The notes beneath the pieces are model-generated. The model saw nothing but the letters and a program-made list of their open reading frames with translations, made no database searches and was not told the DNA's origin. The position numbers and the translations under genes are program-made. A DNA stretch of 64,000 nucleotides from Strigamia acuminata (lineage: Eukaryota > Arthropoda > Chilopoda > Geophilomorpha > Linotaeniidae): NCBI GenBank assembly GCA_949358305.1, contig OX442317.1, positions 8,682,186 to 8,746,185 on the forward strand, in the 5' to 3' direction. This document shows positions 52,091 through 63,161 of this stretch, one piece after another (the first letter of the stretch is position 1; every line of letters starts with the position of its first letter).

Positions 52091-53104
52091 ATTTTTCTTA
52101 ACTAATTTGAATGCACCTAGTATGTTCACAGTTTGAGTGAACACACTAGCAAGTTCCCTCAAACGATCCTTAAATACGGTCTATTTGAAACATTCTACAC
52201 GCCAACTTAATGTTTATTAATCAGTTTTAATGGTAGACGGCACGAGGTGAGTCTCGAATAATTCCGGTTTCATTTCCCCTCTTCTCCTACTCGAGTTTTA
52301 AGAGGTTGATGTTGTAAATCATAGGTTTCTGCTTCGCAATTCACATGACTCTCAACTGCAGTACACGATGCAGCCACTAGTTATGTTAAAAAAAAATAAA
52401 AATAAAAAATCGACTAATTTATTGATGAGTTTGCGAATAATTTCGATATAAATCGCGAGATTGCGGCGATAAATTGGAATTTTGTTTGGAAAAAAAAATT
52501 GGATGGTCATCTAAACGGTAGTAAATTAGAGATTGTTGATAAAAATTTTAATTGGTGTAAAACGATGTTGACTTTTGATTTGCATTTTTGATCGCTCGCC
52601 CTTGTTAATTCGTTAGATTGGAGTTTGTCCATAAATCAAAGTAAAACGGGTAATAAACTAAGAGGACAAACAGAATTACTTTACAAAAGATAAAGGTGAG
52701 GGGAGGGAAAGAGTCGTGATGTAAAGTCTTTGTCGAGTGGGTCATAAAATTGTGGGGAACGAGTGGCCAGACGCCATTTGTGACACCCATGTCCAGTAGA
52801 TAATCCTGGGTCACGTTCTCTTAATATCCAGTCTCAAGTTGTCGCGGAGAAATTCCAATGGCACCTTGTGATGTTGGATTTATGGTGCTTGGTGGTTGGT
52901 GGAAGGAAGGAAAAAAATATTGTTCTTGTTAAAATTGGGGAACGAGGGGGAGAATGTTTAATGCGTTTGTTCTGGGGGTGACAATCAGGGGTGAATTTAT
53001 TAAGAAAATGAATTTGAGGATGGACTTGTTTGGCTTTTTCAAACTAATTGTTTATTATTGCAATATTTTTAAGGGGAAATAATTATTAAATAATTATTAA
53101 TTAA
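52091..53104. other. non-coding sequence, no gene recognised
   Basis: Nothing beyond short A/T runs; ORFs are short and unsupported. Confidence 0.45.
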
Positions 53105-53365
53105 AAATTAGATTGAATTGTTGGAAAACTAAAAAGAAATTGAATTGTTGGAAAACTAAGAAGAAATTGAATTGTTGGAAAACTAAGAAGAAATTGAATT
53201 GTTGGAAAACTAAAAAGAAATTGAATTGTTTGAAAACTAAAAACAAATTAAATTGTTGGAGGAAAAACAAATTCAATTGTTGGAGGAAAAACAAATTCAA
53301 TTGTTGGAGGAAAAACAAATTCAATTGTTGACGGAAAAACAAATTCAATTGTTGGAGGAAAAACT
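53105..53365. repeat. compound minisatellite: 27-bp units then 24-bp units
   Basis: Five copies of a 27-bp unit (ATTGAATTGTTGGAAAACTA plus AAAAGAA) followed by six of a related 24-bp unit (ATTCAATTGTTGGAGGAAAA plus ACAA). Both lengths are multiples of three, so ORFs stay open on both strands without evidence of coding. Confidence 0.9.
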
Positions 53366-53510
53366 CTTTCTCGGTCAATCTTGGCACAAAAACTGCGTAA
53401 AAAGCTATACCATATCCAAAAACGCAAGTAATTCCTTAATGTCATTCGGGGATGTGATCTCCATCACAGCTTCAACCTAATACCATGCTATTGGATCTTA
53501 TCCGAAGCTG

Positions 53511-53567
53511 CGAATCTAGATCCAAGATTGATATGAACACTGAACTCCGTTCACGGATCTAGATTCG
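53511..53567. repeat. inverted repeat CGAATCTAGATCC / GGATCTAGATTCG
   Basis: 13-bp perfect arms with a 31-base loop, just before the 37-bp palindrome. Both may belong to a decayed transposon. Confidence 0.7.
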
Positions 53568-53610
53568 TGCGCCCAACAACTTCGTTTGTCAATCGAGTTC
53601 CCACAACTCA

Positions 53611-53647
53611 GGTTTTAAAAACACCTCAGTGAGGTGTTTTTAAAACC
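53611..53647. repeat. 37-bp perfect palindrome
   Basis: GGTTTTAAAAACACCTCA and its exact complement around a single central G. Confidence 0.95.
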
Positions 53648-53852
53648 ACCTGCTACTAAAACTCGGTTTGGTTTGATTGAATCACATTTTGGTGTGAACA
53701 CAACTCCATCCAAGTGAATATTGGAACTCTGTTCAGTTGAATCTGATCGGGTGGATCAGATCCAGCTAAACTCGATCTGTTGGTGTGAACATGGTACAAG
53801 TATAAGATACTGTACAATGGGTTCTACCCCGGCCTGACTGATTGTAAATCTT

Positions 53853-54864
53853 AAAAAAATCTAATTTATTTTTACAAAAAGCACACTTTTCTCGTGCCAG
53901 AAGTAAACCCTTTTTCAAGAATCGTTTGAAAATGTCTTGGATTACTTCAAAATGCTCTTGGAGGGTCCATGCAGCAACCAGAATATCATCTAAATAAATG
54001 AAAATTCTGGGGGACCCCATCCAATACAGACACGATAATGCGTTGGAAGACCCCGGCTGATGGCATCGTACCGAATGGTAGGCGCATAGCAGCCATCAAC
54101 CCTTTTGGGGAGTGCAATGGCTTGTAAGGGCAGTCCTTGATGAAGCGAGAGCCCCCACAGCGGAAACATTCGACCGGTGTACCGTCTCTTTTAAGGAGCG
54201 GACCACTCGGTATTCTTGCTGTACTTTGATGCCCGTGCCAAGACCACTGGAAAGCGCCCCGCTGTGCCCTGGCCGTAGATGCTTGTGTCCCCGGCATAGC
54301 CACTGCAATTTTTTGTCCCCATCCACATTGTCCTCCACGTCTAAATCCGGATGCCACTTGTAACACCTTAGCTGTCGACGGCTTGTCTGCGTTGGTGAAA
54401 GGCAAGGGTTCCTCAATCCCTGTCGCTGCGGTGTGGGCCATCTCGTGGGCCACAGCTCTCTTGGTCACTTCCGCTGCTGGCAGTGGCATATTCAGTAGAA
54501 TTTCCTTAATTAGGGCCTCTTTCCTGGAACCTTTTATGATCTGCTCGACCACAGCACTATCCGTCTCAGCTTTAGTGGCAAAGTTACAACACTGCGCCAT
54601 AACACGCAACGCGGCAATAAATTTTTCCACCGTTTCTCCATCCTGGCGTATTCTTGTGCCAAAATTCTGGCGCGCCACGTATGGCGTGTCCACCGAAGTG
54701 TAATGACCATCTACAGTATCTAGAATATTTTTCAATGCCAACTTGGACACGTCGTCTGGTGTAATCAGCCATTGCAAGACGGCCAGTCTTGGAGAGACGT
54801 CTCCAGAAATGGCGTCAAACTGCTCATTGTGAGTTGCGCCATCGTCGACTAAAACCGTATACAA
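53853..54864 (-). pseudogene. decayed Ty3-type retrotransposon remnant: gag fused to a partial reverse transcriptase
   Basis: Minus-strand ORF 54864-53986 (292 residues) resembles an LTR-retrotransposon gag: helical region with a KFIAALRVMAQ-type motif, then a zinc-knuckle remnant at 54168-54130 (CFRCGGSRFIKDC) whose His is replaced. Directly after it, with no protease or N-terminal RT, the frame runs into an RT fragment (RLPFGTMPSAGVFQR). A one-base shift at a C-run near 54004-54008 moves the catalytic YLDD (53996-53985) into another frame, which continues with RT-like sequence to about 53853. The internal deletion, frameshift and lost knuckle His show it is dead. No LTRs seen. Assigned to Ty3 type from the RLPFG and YLDDILV signatures. 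Confidence 0.85.
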
Positions 54865-54959
54865 AACTTAAAACTCGTAGTCTGTCTTCACTAAGTATTA
54901 AAACTGTAATGGAGCATGCAAAACAACATGATCATTGGTGTAGTTGAGATTTACATAAA

Positions 54960-55530
54960 TTACCATGTTTACATGTACCCAGTTATCTGGATAAGTGAAA
55001 ATGCGAACTTTACTTTTCTGGAAAACTGATCATGTAAACAAATCAGTTTTCTAGAAAAGACAGACTTATCTGGAAAACTAAATTCCAGTTGTATGAGCTA
55101 GATTTTGGGCGTTTTGCACATTGAAAACTGCATGTAAACACCCGTGGATGTGAAAATTCAAAAACTTGGATCGAGATATGGTCGGATCGTTGTAGTAAAA
55201 ATACGTTAGGCCTACGTACCAACGACATTTCGTACCAAAATCAATGTGAAATCAGCTAAAACAGCCATTTTTGGGATCAGAATTTGCATATTAGGCACCA
55301 TTGCAAAGATTCGAGCAAAAACCTCTTTCTTAACCACCATTTCATTTGTTTGGCTGAAATGGATAAACAGCCATTTTGTTGTTTCAGATAATCAAAGGGC
55401 AGTATGGGTAATTCTTGTATGATGTCATGTTTACCAGAAAACTAACGTCATGTAAACGCAAACTGTTATCCAGATAAATAAAATCCGAATATTCACTTAT
55501 CTGGAAAACTTTGACCATGTAAACATGGTA
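54960..55530. repeat. repeat block with recurrent TATCTGGAAAACT and CATGTAAAC motifs
   Basis: CATGTAAAC (or its complement) occurs at least five times and TTATCTGGA at least four times, in both orientations. Probably a nested or fold-back MITE family. Related single copy at 48299-48331. Confidence 0.65.
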
Positions 55531-57180
55531 ACTGACTAGTTTATTCAAAGTAACATATAGGTGGCGCTGCAGAAAGGTAGTGTCACAAATTAACAAGTTA
55601 CATGTGACGAGCATTGGAGTGAAGAACACTCTAACTCGCAACACACTTTTTTACACTTCTCAGGTATCGAACTCCACTGTTGATCACACACCTCAAATAT
55701 TGGCCATATGTTTATTCATCGTTGCTTAGTTTACATGTATAATTTACACAATAATTCATCTGATTTGCATAACTTTAACATTGTTATAAATCCATTAATA
55801 TCTAAAATTACTTAATCATTCAATTGCACATTGAAACACAACAGTTTCCAAACAGTCTTTTTCTCCTAACAATGTTTTGTTTTGTTTCCAAACAATTTTC
55901 TTTATTTAAATTTTTTTTTTCCTAAGCAATTTCTTTTATGTAAATTTTTTTTTCCTAAACAATTTTGATTTATTCTCCAACCAATTCCAACAAATTGTTT
56001 TGCATGAATTATTCCGCGCTCTTTATTCATTGGTTCAAAACAAGAAATACATCTTTATTTTTTCATCCTCTCGGGTTATTCTTATACCAGCATTGCCACA
56101 GCACTTTGACCTTAAATTAAAAAAAAAACTTAAAAAGAAACCACCAGAAACCCCATTAAAACATTTATCCTAACAATAGACACTTTACACCATTTAATCT
56201 CCAAATAAAAAAAAAATAACTCAGAAAAACAGACTCGCACCATCATTTATTTAAAAAACCAGAATTGCTCCCTCAGATTGATGAACGCACGAGTTCGTGT
56301 CCGGGGAAGACAGATGTGGATTTAACGATAATATCAGCTCTTAACTTTTATGAAACAACTTAAAGAATTAAAGTCTAAAAATTCCAAACAACTCAGCCGC
56401 ACGGCACAAGGAAAAATATTTAATAGATGAAATAAAAAGATAATAAATTGCCATCTCTTCTGCACCAGCGCCATTGTTTGACCTCTGGAGAAGAATGCGT
56501 TGAATTCTTAAGAAGTTCATTTAAAAAAAGAAAGAAAGAAAGAAAAAAGAGCACAACACCGGAGTGTTTCCTGACATTGTTTGGAGTGTTAAGCAATTTC
56601 GTTGCTGTCATAACTAAGCTGTCAAGCTCTTGGACATTAACAAATGATGTTCATGGCCAATGACTAATGCTGTTTACCAATGCCACCATTAACCTTCTCG
56701 ACCAAATGACTTTTCTCGTTGATGAGGAGTGGTTTGCTAAATGTAACGATTATGTTAATGCATGTTTTCATTGCAAAGGTCGATGCAAACACCCATTTGT
56801 CTTGCCAAATGGATTGAGTGACCAATTCCAAGTCCGGGGGCCGGATTTGCTAAACTCTCATTATTATTCGATAATGATAGGATTTTAGACAGGATGCACA
56901 AGGCAGAAGAAGAAAAATGAAAAAAGAAAAAAAATTAACTCTCATTTTTAAGGATTGAGGGAGCCAATCTGATTTTGTTTAGTTTGGGCATCATCAGCTC
57001 ATTATAATATCAAGTTCATGCATAACTAATGAGTTCTTTCTCTTTCAGGAGAAATGACCTTAAGATTTGGTGAAAGTGTTGCCATTGCCAGGCCACCAAC
57101 CCAAAGGGGCCCTCCAAAGTCCAGGGGTGATAAAGTGATTTTAAACTAAACTATAAAAAATAAATCAGAAATTAAACTAC
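55531..57180. other. non-coding sequence, no gene recognised
   Basis: A CTCF-like AGGTGGCGC is at 55559-55567. ORFs at 56448-56663 and 56667-56888 have no recognisable motif. Confidence 0.4.
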
Positions 57181-57252
57181 TAGGTGCATTCAAAAAGTCT
57201 AAAACGTATGCAAAACTCGTTTCGTGTTTGAACATGACGTCATTCCCATTGG
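57181..57252. mobile_element. single-arm relic of the palindromic MITE
   Basis: TAGGTGCATTCAAAAAGTCT onward matches one arm of the element at 34693-34854 up to CATTCCCATTG, then diverges. Confidence 0.8.
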
Positions 57253-57396
57253 GGCGTCATGTCTACAAGTTAGTTAGATTGTTACAATTGTGCCGTTAGT
57301 GAGGAGCACCTCGCAGTTTGGGAAACGCTGCACTAAATACTTGGTTTTTCTAAAACCCGGAATAAGAAAAGTGTGGTGTATTGACACCCCAAGACA

Positions 57397-57572
57397 TATT
57401 TCCCATTGATTCGTTGTTCTGTGTGCTGATTCGATGACAGCAATCATGTGTCATACATTGCTTGCCAACTAAGCATGTTTGTTATCTGCTGTCATCCCAG
57501 AATCCAGTGCGGCTACATATTATGAGGCGCCATTGGTGGCAAAACGCACTGAACATGTGGATACGTGTCCAT
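57397..57572. repeat. dispersed repeat, copy 2
   Basis: Relative of 50145-50310 with small indels. Confidence 0.8.
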
Positions 57573-58849
57573 TTTATCCTTGGTTCATGCTTCCATACAG
57601 CGGATAATGAAAATGTGATTTAGTACATTTAGCAGCATTTTTGTGATTTTAATTCCAATTTTTGTCAACATACGCCACTCTGCCTAGTTCCAATAACACT
57701 CACACCCAATCGCAGGGCGCCACCCAATAAATATGGTTTCAATAACCTTGATTTTTAACCGAAAAAACCGTGTCGTTTTGAGCATTTTTTACAACTCCAA
57801 CTGGCAGCCACAAACCCACAAATTACACGAATTAATTTCACGGCACAAAAAAAACGAAACAAAAAAAAAAACATAAAATTATCTTTTTAAGGCTTATTTA
57901 TGTCGAGTAAACAAGACATAAATGCGAGCTTGCGAAGATTAAATGAGTTTTAATGTTATAATCCCGTGACCATTACTTTTGCAAGGGTTAATTTGATCTC
58001 ATTAGGGAAATGGAAATGGCGTCACGCTCGTGGACCGGGATCGCATCGGACACGATGTTTACCTAGAAAATTGAATAACGCGATTAAACTTCCCACCCAC
58101 CTAGCAACTAAATATCAAGATATAATTCACATCCTGTTCGTAATGTATGTGTAAATTGGCTGCTTGCTCACGCTGTTCTGCCTTTTACGACCTGTCCAGG
58201 GATGATGCGAACAGACACTCTTCTGCGCTCGGTAATTAGTCGCATGTCATGTCCGTTTAATTGGTCAAAGGGAATACTTAATTACGGTTTGTGGATTTTT
58301 TTTAAAAAAAAAAAAATTGGTGCTGGGTTTGTTTTGTTTTAATTTTTTTATTAATTTTTTTTGGTTTTCCTTGTGCAGATCACGCGCGGCCCGTTGGTTT
58401 CAACATATTGGTTCGTTGGCCATAAATTTAGCGGTGGCCCGTTCAATTATTGCTTCGGCCTCCTTATTGCGCTGGTGAAATGAAATTGATTGCGTCATTG
58501 GGTTGGTGAAGGAGTTCTAAATCAGCGCCTCGTCATAGGTTGGACAAGTGCCAATTATGTACAGGTGGTTGAACCTCCCACGCATGTTGTTAATGAGAAA
58601 CGATAAATTTAAACGGGAAGAATTTCGAGCGGGTGGGGATAAAGTGAGGAGTTGCAAATTACTGGTTTTGTTGTGGTTTGTAATGGTTTCCACGGTTTGT
58701 TGTTGAGTTTTGTGATTTGTGGTTGGTTTTTTTGGGGATTCTTGTTGTGTATGTTTAGTCGATTTTGGGTTGGATATTTTTAGGGGAATGTTTGAGTTGA
58801 ATGTTTCAGTTGTTTTTAGCGGTTTCGGTTGATTTACTTTGGCTGTTAA
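57573..58849. other. non-coding sequence, possible conserved regulatory DNA
   Basis: No gene recognised. 57890-58060 and 58380-58620 are unique-looking, moderately GC-rich, with homeodomain-like cores (CCATAAATTT, GCCAATTATG). Confidence 0.35.
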
Positions 58850-59930
58850 GTGATTTTCAGTGATTTTTGTTGATTATGATTAATTAGGAATTTTTAACTG
58901 GTATTATATGGATTTTTACTCGGTTTAGTTTGACTGTTAGCTGATTTTTGGTGATTTTGATTAATTTTTAGTGATTTTAATTGATTTTTAGTGGTTTTTC
59001 AATTGATTTCAGTGATTTTTCAATTGATTTCAGTGATTTACAATTGGTTTCAGTGATTTTTTTAATTGATTTCAGTGACCTTCAGTGATTTCAGTAATAT
59101 TTTAATTGATTTTTAGTGATTTCAGTAATATTTTCAGTGATTTCAGTAATATTTTCAGTGATTTCAGTAATATTTTCAGTGATTTCAGTAATATTTTCAG
59201 TGATTTCAGTAATATTTTCAGTGATTTCAGTAATATTTTCAGTGATTTCAGTAATATTTCAATTGATTCTCAGTGATTTAAGTTGATTTTAATTGATTTT
59301 TAGTGATTTCCATTGAGTCTCAATGATTTCAGTTGATTTTCAATGATTTCAGTTGATTTTCAATGATTTCAGTTGATTTTAATGATTTCAGTTGATTTTC
59401 AATGATTTCAGTTGATTTTTAATGATTTCAGTTGATTTTCAATAATTTTAGTTGATTTTCAATGATTTCAGTTGATTTTCAATAATTTTAGTTGATTTTC
59501 AATGATTTCAGTTGATTTTTAGTGATTTTCGTTGAGTCTCAATTCTTTCAGTTGTTTTCCAATGATTTCAGTTGATTTTCAATGATTTCAGTTGATTTTC
59601 AATGATTTCAGTTGATTTTTAATGATTTCAGTTGATTTTCAATGATTTCAGTTGATTTTCAATGATTTCAGTTGATTTTTAGGGATTTTCGTTGAGTCTC
59701 AATTCTTTCAGTTGTTTTCCAATGATTTCAGTTGATTTTCAATGATTTCAGTTGATTTCCAATGATTTTAGTTGATTTTCAATGATTTCAATTCATTTTC
59801 AGTGATTTCAGTTGATTTTCAATGATTTCAATTGCTTTTCAGTGATTTCAGTTGATATTCAATGATTTCAATTGCTTTTCAGTGATTTTAGTTGATTTCC
59901 ATCGATTTTAGTTCATTTCCATGGATTTTA
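58850..59930. repeat. 20-bp minisatellite (TGATTTCAGTTGATTTTCAA)
   Basis: More than 40 units. The 5' part is a TTTCAGTGATTTCAGTAATA variant (59095-59260), the rest a TGATTTCAGTTGATTTTCAA variant, with a longer subunit (GATTTTCGTTGAGTCTCAATTC) repeated about 170 bases apart. Confidence 0.9.
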
Positions 59931-61354
59931 CATTCGCCTTTAGTGGTTTTAATCGATTTTTCTAAACTTTGGTTGATTTTGTGCAAAAATTCAAACAAGC
60001 CAAACACTTGGAAACCCAATCATCGAGTGTCCAGTAATTTGCAGGAATGTCAGCCCCCCAGAAACACCAAAAAGCAAGTTTTATTACCTGAGTTTTAGTG
60101 AACCTGCACTCGGCATAGCGTAGTTAGACATTTCCATCACGTGCAATGGTCGGGGTCATGTCGTTTGATGACGGGTGTGGGTCTGCGCCATAAAAATAAA
60201 ATTGACCTCTCGCTCGTGTGGGTGGCTGGGTGAGTGAGTTAAAAATTCGGAAATGACTGCCATCACAAAATGATATGTAATCATGGCCAACTAGGTGAGA
60301 TAAAGGGGGGGATTAATGGTCGAGGGGAGAACAGACACTGCAGCAAACCAATTAACCCGAGCGGGTAAAAACGCTTCGACCCAGACACCACCACGTCTAA
60401 GTAGTCGTCTTAAATGACGTAATTATTCGCGTTTGACGGATAGGAGGTCGAAGGTCACTCACGAGTTTGACTCTGGTCACCACCGACAAGCAAACATTAA
60501 AAGGGGAAAATAAAAAAGGCGTTTTATCGTCGTTTTCGTGTTGTTTTTTGGCAAAAAACTCGTCTTTTTGTCTCAATTTTTTGGCTTTTGAGATATTAAC
60601 TTTTTGCTTGTTATGTATTGTCTTCCCCTCTGACCTTCTGTTGAAGGGACGAAGAAAATTCCTCAAATTTTGCCCCCGACTGATTTCCTCTATATAAATT
60701 TCGAGTCCGGTCAGCGTGGGAATGAAAAAGTATTAAACGGTAGGGAAAATGGGGGAGAAAGAAAAAATAAAAAAAATAAAAAATAAATAAAAATAATTTT
60801 TTTTTTTTATTTATTTTAATTTTTTTTTTTTTGGTGGGCAATTACGAGTCCGAAAATTTTATCCTGTCGTGAGGATTAAATCGGATAACTCAAAAATGTG
60901 ACAAATAAAGAACCGTCTTGATATCTCTATTTTTTTGAACCGAAAAAAAAGTAAATAAATAAAAATAAAAATAAATTTTATTTTTTTATATATTTTAATT
61001 GGTGGTTGACCTTTAATTAAAGTTTAAAAATACGTTTTTACATGAAAGAAATTATTTTTATTATTTTTTTTTTTTAAAAAATTTAAATTTAAAAAAAAGT
61101 TTCATCAAAAACCTGCTTCTGACAAGTTGCATTTTGCGCGCATTTCGCTGCACTTTTCTACCGACTTTCATTAGCAGTAATTGTGGGTAATTAGCCCGAG
61201 ATTCGCTAAGTAATGAAGGTTATTATTGTGTATTTCCGGTTTCATCATTAGCCAGACACAACAACAAACAAAAAAAAACAAAAAGAAAAAATTCCAAAAT
61301 ACAAATATTTAAATTTCTAGTTTAGAAATGAAGAAAATTGCACTTGAGTTGTGA
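59931..61354. other. non-coding sequence, no gene recognised
   Basis: 60760-60840 and 60950-61100 are A/T low complexity. 61160-61250 is a TAAT-core-rich unique stretch (CATTAGCAGTAATTGTGGGT) that could be regulatory. Confidence 0.4.
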
Positions 61355-61423
61355 AATGAAATAGAACATCGAAGAAGCAAACGCATTGATGTGAAATTTT
61401 ATTTTATTCGTGATTGGCTCAAT
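61355..61423 (+). pseudogene. Ty1/copia RNase H fragment, copy 1
   Basis: 69 bases identical to 62705-62773. In frame they encode HRRSKRIDVKFYFIRDWL, matching the C-terminal copia RNase H signature (H-x-R-[ST]-K-x-I-D-[IV]-x-[YF]-x-F-I-R). Only this fragment is present. Confidence 0.65.
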
Positions 61424-62665
61424 TCTTCGATTTCTAACACCACAAACACCTTTTGTCTGGTCCGGCGTCTATCTCATTTATCAATCTCCCGTATTTGCAA
61501 TGAGTTATGACAAGTTAAAGATGTTATGGCCAATTAGACGAGGAAATTTCTCGGGGTTGGAGGCGAAAGGTATCGTTAGAGGAGCGAAAAATGGAGTTTG
61601 TAACATAAAATTAGAAGACGTGGAATCCCAGCGGCCGAAACCTGTTTAGAGCGAAGCAGCTGCGTGTTAAACTAATGCGTGTTTTTAAAGGGAGGTGAGG
61701 CTTGTTGGCAGTTTGTAAAGGAAAAATGACCGCCTAATGATAGGTTCGACTCAATGATCGCCCATTATGGATGATTAAGAAATGAAAGAAGCCAACGCTT
61801 GAATCAAGGGGAATTCGCACTCCTCAAAAACACCTCTATATTTATGAACCCACTTTGCCGACTGCCATACGTTGAATGCATAATTTAGCGAAAATTTAAA
61901 ACCAAAAAAATAAAAAAAAAAAATTTTTTTTCTTCCTCTTTTGGAACGCTGGTTTGAGGTTATTTTTTTTTATTATTTAATTTTATTTAATTTTTTTTTT
62001 GTGGGACTTGTTTACACTTTTTGTTTCAGCATTTTAATTCAATAATAAAACAGTTGGAAATATCATTTTAGCGTGAAACCGCACCTTGCCACCTGTGAGC
62101 GCCATCTGGTGATTGGGTTGGCGCGTCCTCGGGCTCGGGCTCGGTCGGTGTTTCGGCCGTCTAATATATCAATCACAGGGCGCGAAGACGTGCTAAGACC
62201 GCAACCAAAACGAACATCCCTTCGCTTTCTTTCCTCCCTTGGTGAAAAAGTGGCGCCCTCTGTGTCAAAGATTACTGGCAACCCCAGGCACGAAATGATA
62301 GGTTAGGCCTCTCACCTGACGATGACATGATTGCTCGCATATTTGCTTTTTCAGTACTCAAGCCGCGGCCACTGCATATTTCGTGACGCCGAACTCTGCG
62401 AATGGGATTCCCAACTTGATGGTGTGTTTAAAAAGCTGCGAGTGTCATTCACGTCCTGATTGCAGCTATAACTTAAATGCTCCTATAATTATGCCATGTT
62501 TAGTGTCTTGTGTTTTTGCTGCAAATGATTAGGAGTGGTCGGATCGTTCCACTTTGTCTGCTCGGCCATCATTAACACGACTTTAAACCGCAATAAACAC
62601 CAGATACACCTTCAATAAGACGTTGAAATTGTACTGCAATGCATTTTGGAATACATTAAAATATT
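61424..62665. other. non-coding sequence with a CpG-rich patch at 62.08-62.31 kb
   Basis: The patch carries two CTCF-like motifs in the same orientation, GCGCCATCT (62099-62107) and GCGCCCTCT (62253-62261). The overlapping opposite-strand ORFs there (62063-62281, 62073-62306) are unsupported. Confidence 0.4.
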
Positions 62666-62790
62666 GTGTATTCCGATTGCTTATCAACTATTTATTTTTC
62701 AGCCAATGAAATAGAACATCGAAGAAGCAAACGCATTGATGTGAAATTTTATTTTATTCGTGATTGGCTCAATGATAAAGTTTTTGTCTT
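62666..62790 (+). pseudogene. Ty1/copia RNase H fragment, copy 2
   Basis: Open frame with DCLSTIYFSANEIEHRRSK then RIDVKFYFIRDWL, corresponding to the end of copia RNase H, where DNQ-S-A and H-x-R-S-K-H-I-D motifs normally stand. Similarity stops after about residue 40. No other copia domains seen. Confidence 0.7.
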
Positions 62791-63010
62791 AGCGTGGCCG
62801 TGTGGTAATTCTAAGGGATTTATCGTGGGAATCTCGTGTGTAATCTTGTGCTTACCCAAGTGGCATGATAAAAATAGCACAAAGTGAGTGTTAACACGAG
62901 AATCTTGTGTTAACGCTTGTGCTATCTCGTATAGCACAAGTTATAATCACGAATGCCGTTGTTGTGCTCACAAAACTAAATTAACCCAGGTAGCACAACT
63001 TCTAGATAGA

Positions 63011-63159
63011 CGGTCAAACCTCATTACAACGAACCGCGATATAACAATTTTTTTGTTAAAACGAATACTTAAAAAAGAATTGGTTGACCATAGAGCACTT
63101 TGGTTATAATGGACCAATTTTTCTGGTCCCTTGCGATTCGTTATAACGAGGCTCGACTG
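63011..63159. mobile_element. pogo/Tigger-like MITE
   Basis: 149 bp with inverted ends C(G/A)GTC(A/G)A(A/G)CCTC and TTATAACGA-type subterminal sequence; right end followed by TA (63160-63161). The left end is mutated. Confidence 0.8.
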
Positions 63160-63161
63160 TA

